Part shown: positions 24,709 to 33,132 of the stretch, piece by piece
Layout: each line of letters opens with the position of its first letter
Numbering within the stretch: position 1 is the stretch's first letter
Translations under genes and position numbers: made by a program
Notes under the pieces: model-generated
What the model saw: only the letters and a program-made list of their open reading frames with translations
What the model was told of the DNA's origin: nothing
Databases searched by the model: none
NCBI GenBank assembly: GCA_947476645.1
Contig: CANJRM010000019.1
Coordinates: 1 to 44,441, forward strand
DNA from: Bacteroidota bacterium
GTDB lineage: Bacteria > Bacteroidota > Bacteroidia > Chitinophagales > LD1
DNA: 44,441 nt
Direction: 5' to 3'

Positions 24709-26010
24709 ATGCAAAATACAATGACAGATACGGTAGACAAATTTGACTCGAAAAGTTATTTGAATATGGAGTTGTTGCGTTTCACAACAGCTGGAAGCGT
24801 AGATGACGGCAAATCAACTTTGATTGGACGATTGCTTTACGATAGCAAATCAATTTTCGAAGACCAGTACGAAAACATACGAGCAACTTCTGAACGCAGA
24901 GGAGAAACCACAGTGAATCTTGCGCTTTTTACCGATGGATTAAAAGCAGAACGCGAACAGGGAATTACTATAGATGTGGCTTACAGATATTTTTCTACAC
25001 CAAAGAGGAAATTCATTATTGCCGATACCCCCGGGCATATTCAGTATACGCGCAACATGGTTACCGGTGCAAGCACCGCAAACCTCGCTATTATTCTGGT
25101 AGACGCGCGCCAGGGTATTGTGGAGCAAACAAAACGACATTCAATCATCGCATCGCTGTTGGGCATTCCGCACATTGCGCTTTGCGTAAACAAAATGGAT
25201 TTGGTGAATTACGATGAAGCCGTTTACAACAAAATTGTTGCGGAGTTTCGCGAGTTCGCTACGCGATTGAAAACAAGAGACATTCACTTCATTCCCATTT
25301 CCGCCTTGAATGGCGATAACGTGGTGAATCGTTCTGATAAAATGAAATGGTATGAAGGTGTTACACTGATGTATCTGCTCGAAAATATTCACATCGCAAG
25401 CGACATCAACCATATTGATATGCGCTTTCCGGTGCAGTATGTAGTGCGTCCATACAGCGATGAGTTTCATGATTATCGCGGATACGCGGGAAGAATTGCC
25501 AGCGGAGTAATTCGAAAAGGTGATAAGGTGACGGTGATGCCTTCTGGTTTTTCCTCGAAAGTAAAATCGGTTGAACTGGATGGAAAAGAATTGGAGGAAG
25601 CATTTGCTCCGCTATCTGTAACTATTCAACTCGAAGATGATATTGATATTTCGCGTGGTGATATGTTGGTGCGCGAGGGAAATTTGCCTAAACAAGGTCA
25701 GGATATTGAAGCGATGGTTTGCTGGATGAGCGACAGGCCGATTCAACTCAACGGAAAATATTTTTTGAAACACACCACTAAAGATGCACGCGCTGTGGTG
25801 AAAGAAATAAAATACAAACTCGACATCAACACACAACATCGCATTACCGAAAATCCGAGCATTGGAATGAATGATGTGGGTAGAATTTCATTGCGCACAA
25901 CAGCGCCTTTGATTTATGATGCGTACACAAAAAATCGCGATACGGGAAGTTTTATTCTGATTGATGAAGGAACGAATGTGACAGTAGGCGCATGTATGAT
26001 TATTGATTAA
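24709..26010 (+). CDS. cysN: Sulfate adenylyltransferase subunit 1 (GTPase)
   Basis: The GTPase partner of CysD; GTP hydrolysis drives APS formation. The 433-residue protein has the elongation-factor-type GTPase motifs GSVDDGKST (29-37), DTPGHIQY, NKMDLV and a SAL motif, then EF-Tu-like beta-barrel domains. There is no fused APS kinase; cysC is separate. The frame extends to TTG 24673 through a heptamer array, but ATG 24709 (or 24721) is more likely. The rhodanese gene follows after 9 bp. Confidence 0.96.
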   Translation: MQNTMTDTVDKFDSKSYLNMELLRFTTAGSVDDGKSTLIGRLLYDSKSIFEDQYENIRATSERRGETTVNLALFTDGLKAEREQGITIDVAYRYFSTPKRKFIIADTPGHIQYTRNMVTGASTANLAIILVDARQGIVEQTKRHSIIASLLGIPHIALCVNKMDLVNYDEAVYNKIVAEFREFATRLKTRDIHFIPISALNGDNVVNRSDKMKWYEGVTLMYLLENIHIASDINHIDMRFPVQYVVRPYSDEFHDYRGYAGRIASGVIRKGDKVTVMPSGFSSKVKSVELDGKELEEAFAPLSVTIQLEDDIDISRGDMLVREGNLPKQGQDIEAMVCWMSDRPIQLNGKYFLKHTTKDARAVVKEIKYKLDINTQHRITENPSIGMNDVGRISLRTTAPLIYDAYTKNRDTGSFILIDEGTNVTVGACMIID

Positions 26011-26019
26011 AATTGAGCC

Positions 26020-26337
26020 ATGAAAGAAAAGACAGTGCAAGAGCTAAAGCAAATGCTGGACAACAAGGAAGATTTTCAATTGATTGATGTTCGTGAAGAG
26101 CATGAATTTGAAATCTGCAATTTGAAAGGCGAATTGATTCCTATGGGAGAAGTTCCGGATAACGTTGGCAAAATTTCAAAAGACAAACCGGTGATTATTC
26201 ATTGCCGTAGCGGAGCACGTAGCGGAAACGTTTGCAATTACCTCGAACAGAACTTCGGCTATACTAATCTTTACAATTTGAAAGGCGGCATTCTTGCCTG
26301 GGCTGATCAGATTGACAATTCCATGCCAAAGTATTAA
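26020..26337 (+). CDS. Single-domain rhodanese
   Basis: A 105-residue cytoplasmic sulfurtransferase-type protein with DVREEHEFE (23-31) and the active-site loop HCRSGARS, in which Cys62 is the catalytic cysteine that carries persulfide sulfur. It follows cysN by 9 bp and is probably part of the cysCDN operon, which suggests a role in sulfur handling; the true donor and acceptor are unknown. Confidence 0.9.
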   Translation: MKEKTVQELKQMLDNKEDFQLIDVREEHEFEICNLKGELIPMGEVPDNVGKISKDKPVIIHCRSGARSGNVCNYLEQNFGYTNLYNLKGGILAWADQIDNSMPKY

Positions 26338-26379
26338 TGCAGGTTTTGTAACAACCGCACTATTTCAGCGTTCATACAA

Positions 26380-28020
26380 ATGATTAAATTCGGTTTTAAT
26401 CAAATGCTGAAACGCCTCAACCAAACCTTATCGAAACTCATTGACCATGAATTGCGTACTGCGCAATTGCTGTTCTTGTTTTTGGCTGTCGGGTTCACTG
26501 CGTTTACTTTTTTTGGTGACAATCTCCCTGTAAAAGGCCCACTCAAACATGAGTGGTTGAATGGGATTGATGCCCTAACGGCTTTTGTCATTTTTGTTGG
26601 GCTTCTTTTTTACAAGCCTTTGCAAAAACGTTACCAGCAATGTGCGTACGTGTTTATGTATACCATGAACGTGGTCAACATTTTTTTGCTCTACGGTACT
26701 TCATTTAATATTCAATATGCATATCAGTTCATAGTTGCCTACACTATATCAGGTTGGTTTTTTCGCGATAAGAAAAACTGGTTGATTCACATGGTGGTGA
26801 TGAATGTGCTTTTGATAATTGTGACGCTTGTATCGGAAAAAAGCACAGCCACCACTTTTGATTTCTATGCAACTTACATTGTTGCATCTTTTGCTCAGGC
26901 AGTGCTGATTCATTTTCGATTTTCTATAGAAGAGAAATTGACGGTGAGTGAAAAAATGTATCGCTTGCTTGCCGAAAACTCTTTTGACCTCATCTGTATT
27001 CATAATGCCGATGGTTCGTTGGAGTTTATCAGTCCTTCTATAAAACGATTGTTGGGTTACGACCCCGCGGAATTGGTTGGAAGAAAGCCGTATGAAATTA
27101 TTCACACTGACGATAGAGAAATTGTTCGCGCGCTAAATTTGAGTGTGCCTAATCATCCATCTATTCAGCATCCGAGTCAATATCGTTTGCAGCACAAAAA
27201 CGGAACCTATGTTTGGGTGGAAACAATTTTTATTGCGTTGGAGGGTTCTGATGGAATAAAAAATACCGTGCTAAGTCAATCGCGCGATATACGCAGAAGC
27301 AAAGGAATTCAATTGCAGTTGGAAGAGCGGACGAAAGAACTGGAGCGTAGCAATGCTGACCTTGAAACGTTTGCGTTTGTTTCTTCGCACGATATGCAAG
27401 AGCCGCTGCGCATGATTTCAAACTACATGCAGCTTTTGAAAAAACGCTATGGCGGAAAATTAGATAAAGATGCCGATGAGTATATCGAATTCGCCAACAA
27501 AGGTGCTATTCACTTGCAACAACTCATTCGCGATTTGCTTTCGTATTCGCGCATTACACGCACTGAGTTGAAACGTGTTTCAGTAAATATGAATGAAGCA
27601 ATTGATGAAGTACTGAGAAATATTCAGGTAGAAATAAGAGAGAAAAATGCGAAAGTTAATCGTGAACAATTATGCGCGGTTGAAGTGGACAGAAATTTGC
27701 TGATGCTTGTTATTCAGAATTTAATTCTCAACGGAATCAAGTACAATCATTCTGCAAATCCTGAAATAAAAATCAGCTGTGCAAAACACGATAGGGAAAC
27801 TATTTTCTGTTTTGCAGATAACGGCATTGGTATAAAACCCGAATATCAGCAACGAATTTTTGAACCGTTTCATCGCCTGCATACAAAGGCAGAAATTGGC
27901 GGCACGGGTTTGGGGCTTTCTATTTCCAAAAAAATTATTGAACGACTAGGCGGAAGAATTTGGCTGGAAAGTGAATTCGAGAAAGGATCTAAATTTTTCT
28001 TCTCGCTGCCGAACAGTTAA
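26380..28020 (+). CDS. Membrane PAS-domain sensor histidine kinase
   Basis: A 546-residue kinase. About six membrane helices lie in residues 30-180. A PAS domain (about 192-305, FDLICIHNADGSLEFISPS) is followed by a coiled linker (308-330) and a HisKA domain with the phospho-acceptor His337 in SSHDMQEPLR. The HATPase_c domain (about 430-546) has NLILNGIKYN, DNGIGI and GGTGLGLSISKKI. All catalytic boxes are intact. No response regulator is nearby, so its partner is encoded elsewhere. The input signal is unknown. The stop shares a TTAA with the stop of the convergent GMC gene (4-base overlap). Confidence 0.92.
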   Translation: MIKFGFNQMLKRLNQTLSKLIDHELRTAQLLFLFLAVGFTAFTFFGDNLPVKGPLKHEWLNGIDALTAFVIFVGLLFYKPLQKRYQQCAYVFMYTMNVVNIFLLYGTSFNIQYAYQFIVAYTISGWFFRDKKNWLIHMVVMNVLLIIVTLVSEKSTATTFDFYATYIVASFAQAVLIHFRFSIEEKLTVSEKMYRLLAENSFDLICIHNADGSLEFISPSIKRLLGYDPAELVGRKPYEIIHTDDREIVRALNLSVPNHPSIQHPSQYRLQHKNGTYVWVETIFIALEGSDGIKNTVLSQSRDIRRSKGIQLQLEERTKELERSNADLETFAFVSSHDMQEPLRMISNYMQLLKKRYGGKLDKDADEYIEFANKGAIHLQQLIRDLLSYSRITRTELKRVSVNMNEAIDEVLRNIQVEIREKNAKVNREQLCAVEVDRNLLMLVIQNLILNGIKYNHSANPEIKISCAKHDRETIFCFADNGIGIKPEYQQRIFEPFHRLHTKAEIGGTGLGLSISKKIIERLGGRIWLESEFEKGSKFFFSLPNS

Positions 28021-29639
28021 GCAACTTCTTCCATTCGCTGCACCAGCGTTTTTACTTTTGAATTTTCTTTTGCAGGAATTTGCGCCATCGCATATTCACT
28101 CAAAGCAGTAATCGTAAGCGAAGGATTTACTCCGAGATTGCAAGGCATAATGGAACCATCTAGCACCAAAAAGTTTTTGTAGCCGTGCACCCGAAAAAAT
28201 TCATCTACCACGCCTTCCTCTTTTGTTTTTCCCATTGGGCAGCCACCGAGAATGTGCGCGGTTGATGCAAGACCAAGTGTAACTTCTGTGAGCGCATTCA
28301 TAGGAATGCCGTTTACTTTTTTAGCGTAACGATACAATGCCTCCTGACCAACAGGAATAAAAGTTGGCACTTTTTGATTGCTATCGTTAGCCATCGTAAT
28401 ACTCGTTCCGAAAATTCCTCGCTTCAATTTTAAGCGCATAGAATTTTCAAGCGTTTGCATGATTAGAAAAATAATTCCTTTCTCAGCTGGAGCTATGGTG
28501 AAAAACAATTTGAGAAACGAAATTGGTTTCATCATCATTTGTCCCATCAGTTTTGCCGTGCGCACTGCGGGCGTTCCATCGCCTACCGCAAGCGTTGCTA
28601 AGTGCATCATAGAGCCACTGCCGTTCGGGAATTTACAAACTTCAATGTTGGTGTTTTCATCGGGCGAAAAAATGCGGGAGATAGCAAGACCGTTATTCAG
28701 TTTTCTATCTGCACCACCCACTCCGCTTAGCATTTCGCTATTGGTCAAAATATTCTCTCCAAGCTTAGCGGAAAGATTGCTGAGTGTTTTTGTTACGTGT
28801 TTTTGCTTGAGTAATAAATCAAGTGTACCTAAAACTCCCCCACTCACTACTAATCCTTTTGAGCGAAATATTTTTTTGTTCTTCGAAAAAAAAGAGGTTG
28901 AACTTTCTGTATGGATGAGATACTCGTCATTTACATTTTCGATTTTTGTAACGATAGTTTCCGGCAATACTTCTGCACCAAACATATTTTCAGCCATCCA
29001 CAAATAATTTTTGTCGAGCGTGTTCTTTGCTCCGTGTCTGCAACCAACCATGCAAGCTGCGCATTCTGTGCATCCTTTTCGCAAGGGACCAAGACCTTTA
29101 AAATACGGGTCAACTTCTTTTTCGGTATCACCAAGATAAACGCCTACACCATCAACTGATGTAAAAGAATTTCCGTAGCCCATATCTTCGGCAACTTCTT
29201 TCAAAACCAAATCTTCAGGATTGTCTTTCAAATATTTTTCAGAACCAAGCATGAATTGCGCTTGCTTGAAATAAGGAGTAAGAACATTTTTCCAATCTTT
29301 AATTCCGCTCCAAATTTTATTTGTGTAGAAATTTTCTTTGGGTAGCATGTGCGTGTTAGCATACACCAACGAACCACCACCAACACCAACTCCGCTTATC
29401 ACAAATACTTCTTTGAAAAAAGTAAGTTTCTGAAAGCCGAACCACTTGAGCATCGGCACCCACAAATATTTCGGCAGGTTCCAGTCACTCTTTGGAAAAT
29501 CATCCAACTTCCAACGCTTGCCCTTTTCAATAACAAGAACTGAATATCCTTTTTCCGCTAAACGCATAGCGCTTACGCTTCCGCCAAAGCCGGAACCGAT
29601 AACGATGTAATCGTAATTTTCTTGGTTGCTATTCTTCAT
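28017..29639 (-). CDS. FAD-dependent GMC-type oxidoreductase (cholesterol oxidase-like)
   Basis: A 540-residue flavoprotein with the FAD-binding Rossmann motif IGSGFGGSVSAMRLAEKG near the start, GVGVGGGSLVYANTH (the GMC flavin loop) and a C-terminal GMC domain with HILGGCPMG and NPSLTITALSEYA. A cysteine cluster CTECAACMVGC near residue 200 is typical of this bacterial subgroup. It is expected to oxidise an alcohol or sterol-like substrate. No signal peptide is present. The chosen ATG 29639 gives the usual short N-terminus; it overlaps the end of the upstream secreted-protein gene by 11 bases, so the two are probably coupled. Confidence 0.88.
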   Translation of the reverse strand: MKNSNQENYDYIVIGSGFGGSVSAMRLAEKGYSVLVIEKGKRWKLDDFPKSDWNLPKYLWVPMLKWFGFQKLTFFKEVFVISGVGVGGGSLVYANTHMLPKENFYTNKIWSGIKDWKNVLTPYFKQAQFMLGSEKYLKDNPEDLVLKEVAEDMGYGNSFTSVDGVGVYLGDTEKEVDPYFKGLGPLRKGCTECAACMVGCRHGAKNTLDKNYLWMAENMFGAEVLPETIVTKIENVNDEYLIHTESSTSFFSKNKKIFRSKGLVVSGGVLGTLDLLLKQKHVTKTLSNLSAKLGENILTNSEMLSGVGGADRKLNNGLAISRIFSPDENTNIEVCKFPNGSGSMMHLATLAVGDGTPAVRTAKLMGQMMMKPISFLKLFFTIAPAEKGIIFLIMQTLENSMRLKLKRGIFGTSITMANDSNQKVPTFIPVGQEALYRYAKKVNGIPMNALTEVTLGLASTAHILGGCPMGKTKEEGVVDEFFRVHGYKNFLVLDGSIMPCNLGVNPSLTITALSEYAMAQIPAKENSKVKTLVQRMEEVA

Positions 29640-30840
29640 AAAATGAACTGAATTTAATTTTTGTAGTGTATAGATCCTGGACAGAAACCGCAAAATGCAT
29701 ATAACCGGTCAATAGACTATTCGCCATATCAAAATTTAAATCGGTAAACCAATATTTCAGCGCATCTGTTTCGATAATATGATTAAAACGCAATAGACCC
29801 GAAAATTTGATGCTGTCATTAACAACAAAAGCGAGTACATCATCCAACATCTTAGTTCCAAACATTTCTTTTGGCGCGTTTAATTTTTTTGATTCTTCAT
29901 TTTCAAATTTGCTGAACACCAAGTGGTCAATATTTATGTGTAATGAGTTCGCTAAAAGTTCATCGTAATGAAACGCAAACGGAATTTTTATTTCACCGCT
30001 CATTGGGTTTCTACTCCATTTAGGAAACCGATTACTGCCTTCGTGGAATAAACCGATGAGCCAAGTTTTATCAGTTAATGTTTCATTCTGCAAATTCAAC
30101 CACCAGGTCCATTCATATGGATGCATTTCGGGATGGCAATTGTGGTTGCAGTCCAAACAATAGCTTCCGTAAAATCCCATCGAGGGATTTTTACATTCGA
30201 AATTCGGATGTTCTTTACAACTACCACCACCAGGCAGTGTTGGAAAAAATAAATAGTTGAGTTGCGGAATAAACGGAAGAGGCGGGGTCAATTCACAACC
30301 AAGTTCATATTGGCTCGCGTCAATATTGTTTGTATCACGTACATAGGGAGCCACTTTATAATCGGTATGATGCGAAGGACGAATATCCTGTCGATGATAT
30401 TTTCGCTCTAAATCATAGGCTGCAAAATCTTTGAACAAATATTTTTTCAAATGAAAATTGAGATGATACTTAATATCATACTCTGTGTATTCTGCTGCCC
30501 CGCTTCGTCCCTCGTTTATTACAGTACCCACAAATTTTTGTTTATGCATATCAACTGCGCGCCAGTTATAACCGCCAAAAGCGTGAATTAACCAGCCCAC
30601 TAAAAAGAGACGATGATGTTGTTTCTTCCTTAATAAAACAGAATCGAGCAACATAGGCTCAACGAGGTCAACAATTTTTTCATTGGTAGTATCGTTGTCT
30701 GCAATTTCTTTATTGGTGAGTAGAAGATACTTGAAATCAGCAGCTGTGGGCTGAAAAGAAGAAATCCGAAAACTTGTTTGTGTGAAACTTGTTTGATGTA
30801 ATATTGCTGTCAGAAAAACAAGCAGTAGATTTTTTTTCAT
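29629..30840 (-). CDS. Secreted protein of unknown function, Cys/His-rich centre
   Basis: I do not recognise this 403-residue protein. It has a signal peptide (about 1-20, ends SFTQ), then a globular domain rich in His, Tyr and Trp. Six cysteines are clustered in the middle (about 180-245), in motifs such as GGGSC, FECKN and CLDCNHNC followed by HPEMHPYEWTWW. The even number suggests disulfides in the periplasm, though metal binding is also possible. It overlaps the GMC oxidoreductase gene downstream by 11 bases, which suggests that the two act in one process. The gene is divergent from the DAHP synthase gene across 43 bp. Confidence 0.75.
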   Translation of the reverse strand: MKKNLLLVFLTAILHQTSFTQTSFRISSFQPTAADFKYLLLTNKEIADNDTTNEKIVDLVEPMLLDSVLLRKKQHHRLFLVGWLIHAFGGYNWRAVDMHKQKFVGTVINEGRSGAAEYTEYDIKYHLNFHLKKYLFKDFAAYDLERKYHRQDIRPSHHTDYKVAPYVRDTNNIDASQYELGCELTPPLPFIPQLNYLFFPTLPGGGSCKEHPNFECKNPSMGFYGSYCLDCNHNCHPEMHPYEWTWWLNLQNETLTDKTWLIGLFHEGSNRFPKWSRNPMSGEIKIPFAFHYDELLANSLHINIDHLVFSKFENEESKKLNAPKEMFGTKMLDDVLAFVVNDSIKFSGLLRFNHIIETDALKYWFTDLNFDMANSLLTGYMHFAVSVQDLYTTKIKFSSFYEE

Positions 30841-30883
30841 TCTACCGAAAATAAATTTTCATTTTAATAATCAATTCAGAAAC

Positions 30884-31975
30884 GTGGCAAATAAATTTGA
30901 AATAACTTCTTTACAGGACTGGACGAAAGTAAACGCGCACCCTTTTGTGATTTCAGGTCCTTGCAGTGCCGAGGGTGAAGAGCAGGTGATGAATACGGTG
31001 AAAGAAATTGTGCAACATGCCAACGGCAAAGTGCACATGATACGCGCAGGAATCTGGAAACCGCGCACACGACCAAATAGTTTTGAAGGTGTAGGCGAAA
31101 TTGGTTTGCCGTGGGTAAAAAATGCAGGGCGTGCTGTTGGTTTGCCTGTTACGGTTGAAGTAGCAAATCCCGAGCATGTGGAAGCTGCTCTCAAAAACGA
31201 TATTGATGTTTTGTGGATTGGTGCGCGCACAACGGTTTCGCCTTTTGCTATTCAGGAAATTGCGGACAGTTTAAAAGGAGTCGATATTCCTGTGCTGATT
31301 AAAAATCCAATCAATCCAGATTTGGAATTGTGGATTGGAGCGGTGGAACGTTTTTATCAAAGCGGAATTAAAAAACTCGGAGTGATTCACCGCGGCTTTT
31401 CCAGTTACGAAAAAACAATTTATCGCAATCCGCCTATGTGGGAAATTCCGATTGAGTTGCGCAGGCGTTATCCTGAAATTCCCATCATTGTTGACCCAAG
31501 CCACATGGCAGGCACGCGCGATTTGATTTATATGCTTTCGCAACAGGGAATGGACATGGGCTTTGAAGGACTGATGATTGAATCGCACATCAACCCTGAC
31601 AAAGCATGGAGCGATGCCAAGCAACAAGTTACTCCGGAACGCCTCGGAGAAATTCTAAATTCTCTCATTGTTCGTCAGCCAAAAGTTTCGGAAGATGGCT
31701 TGCATTCGTTACACGATATGCGTGCGCGCATTGATAGGATTGACGATTATATTATTGAGTTGCTTGCCGAGCGAATGGGAATTTCAGAAGATATAGGTGC
31801 ATTGAAAAAGGAAAATCAACTCGCTATTCACCAAAGCGACCGTTGGGCACAAATAGTAAAACGCGCGCTTGAAAAAGGAAAAACAGGTGGACTGACCGAA
31901 GAGTTTATTCTGAAATTATTTCAGCAGGTGCACAACGAAAGTATACGACATCAGGTGAGTGTGATGGAAGAATAA
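30884..31975 (+). CDS. Bifunctional DAHP synthase / chorismate mutase
   Basis: A 363-residue fusion. Residues 1-265 form a type I beta DAHP synthase (SGPCSAEGEEQ, RAGIWKPRTRPNSFEG, HRGFS, VDPSHMAGTRDL), which condenses PEP and erythrose-4-phosphate at the start of aromatic synthesis. Residues about 280-363 form an AroQ chorismate mutase helix bundle (MRARIDRIDDYIIELLAERM), leading to prephenate. This C-terminal order is known in Bacteroidota such as Porphyromonas, where the mutase domain gives feedback control. The start is GTG 30884; no ATG precedes the conserved SGPCSAE block. It converges with the permease gene over 4 bp. Confidence 0.95.
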   Translation: MANKFEITSLQDWTKVNAHPFVISGPCSAEGEEQVMNTVKEIVQHANGKVHMIRAGIWKPRTRPNSFEGVGEIGLPWVKNAGRAVGLPVTVEVANPEHVEAALKNDIDVLWIGARTTVSPFAIQEIADSLKGVDIPVLIKNPINPDLELWIGAVERFYQSGIKKLGVIHRGFSSYEKTIYRNPPMWEIPIELRRRYPEIPIIVDPSHMAGTRDLIYMLSQQGMDMGFEGLMIESHINPDKAWSDAKQQVTPERLGEILNSLIVRQPKVSEDGLHSLHDMRARIDRIDDYIIELLAERMGISEDIGALKKENQLAIHQSDRWAQIVKRALEKGKTGGLTEEFILKLFQQVHNESIRHQVSVMEE

Positions 31976-31979
31976 TTTT

Positions 31980-33128
31980 TTAATCGAGTTGTCCTTTCAC
32001 ATCAAGCGCATCGCGCAAACCGTTACCAACTAAATTAAAAGCAAGCACGAGCAGCATAATTGCTAAGCCTGGAAACAAAGCGAGATAAGCTTTATTCGTA
32101 TCAATGAAATCTTTGTATTCATTCAACATACTTCCCCAACTTGGCGCGGGTGGTTGAATGCCTAAGCCGATATAACTAAGGCCGCTTTCAACCAGAATAG
32201 CACTCGCAAAATTTGAACAAGCCACCACGATAATAGGTCCCATGATATTCGGGAGTATGTGTTTGAAAATAATGCGCACATCACCAAAGCCCAAACTTCT
32301 TGCAGCACTCACAAAATCCATTTCGCGAATAGAAAGAAACTGTCCGCGCACGATACGTGCCGTTTCCACCCACATGGTTAAACCCACTGCAATAAAAATC
32401 ATCACGAGTTTGTTTTCAATCAAACTTCCTGCGCTGATATATAATCCCATAGCTAAAAGCAACGTGGGAATGCTCCAGAAAACATTTATCACCCACATGA
32501 TTCCTTCATCAATCCAACCTTTGAAATAGCCCGCCAACGCACCCAGCACAATACCGATGATGAGCGAAATGAAAACAGAAATGAGACCCACAGAAAGCGA
32601 AACGCGCACACCTATCAGCAAGCGCGAAAGAATATCTCTTCCAAATTTATCGGTACCGAGTAAAAATATTTTGTGCGCTATAAATTCATTTTCAAAATCT
32701 TTTTCAGTAATCGAATTCAAGTTTCTTCCTGCTAAATGCGTCAATGAAATTTTATTTGCCTCTGCATTAAAACCTCTTCCCTTGTATTCGGTGTAAGCAA
32801 TGCTGTCGCCAGTAATTTTATAATCAAGAACCGGAATAGGTTCATAGTTTTTTACAAAGCCATTCGACATGCCATCTAAAATTCCTGATGCAGTTGCGCC
32901 TTCCCTTTTCTTCTTTAAAATTTTTATGGCAAAGCCGGGTGGATGAGTTTCGAGTTGAAGAATTTGTTCGTTGCCCGATGGAGAATTATCAGGAGCAGCC
33001 ACATAAGCAAAAACAGAAAGCAGCACCGCCAAAACAATAATGGTGAGACCAACCATAGCACTTCGGTTGCGCTTTAATCTGCGCCATGCTTTTTGATTGA
33101 GTGAAGTGGATTTTATTTCTGCGGCCAT
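31980..33128 (-). CDS. OppC/DppC-like ABC transporter permease
   Basis: A 382-residue inner-membrane permease of a peptide/nickel-type ABC importer. It has a cytoplasmic basic N-terminus (KAWRRLKRNRSAM), a first helix (about 25-45), a long periplasmic segment (about 46-165), then the BPD_transp_1 domain with LLIGVRVSLSVGLISV and the EAA-like loop SAARSLGFGDVRIIFKHILPN that binds the ATPase. No OppA, OppB or ATPase genes are nearby, as often in Bacteroidota. The glycosyltransferase gene upstream ends 4 bp before its ATG. Confidence 0.9.
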   Translation of the reverse strand: MAAEIKSTSLNQKAWRRLKRNRSAMVGLTIIVLAVLLSVFAYVAAPDNSPSGNEQILQLETHPPGFAIKILKKKREGATASGILDGMSNGFVKNYEPIPVLDYKITGDSIAYTEYKGRGFNAEANKISLTHLAGRNLNSITEKDFENEFIAHKIFLLGTDKFGRDILSRLLIGVRVSLSVGLISVFISLIIGIVLGALAGYFKGWIDEGIMWVINVFWSIPTLLLAMGLYISAGSLIENKLVMIFIAVGLTMWVETARIVRGQFLSIREMDFVSAARSLGFGDVRIIFKHILPNIMGPIIVVACSNFASAILVESGLSYIGLGIQPPAPSWGSMLNEYKDFIDTNKAYLALFPGLAIMLLVLAFNLVGNGLRDALDVKGQLD

Positions 33129-33132
33129 TGCA

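Noticed and set aside
28980-29100. Cysteine cluster in the GMC oxidoreductase taken as proof of an Fe-S cluster
   Set aside because: The cluster is typical of this subgroup, but the sequence alone does not show that it binds iron-sulfur.
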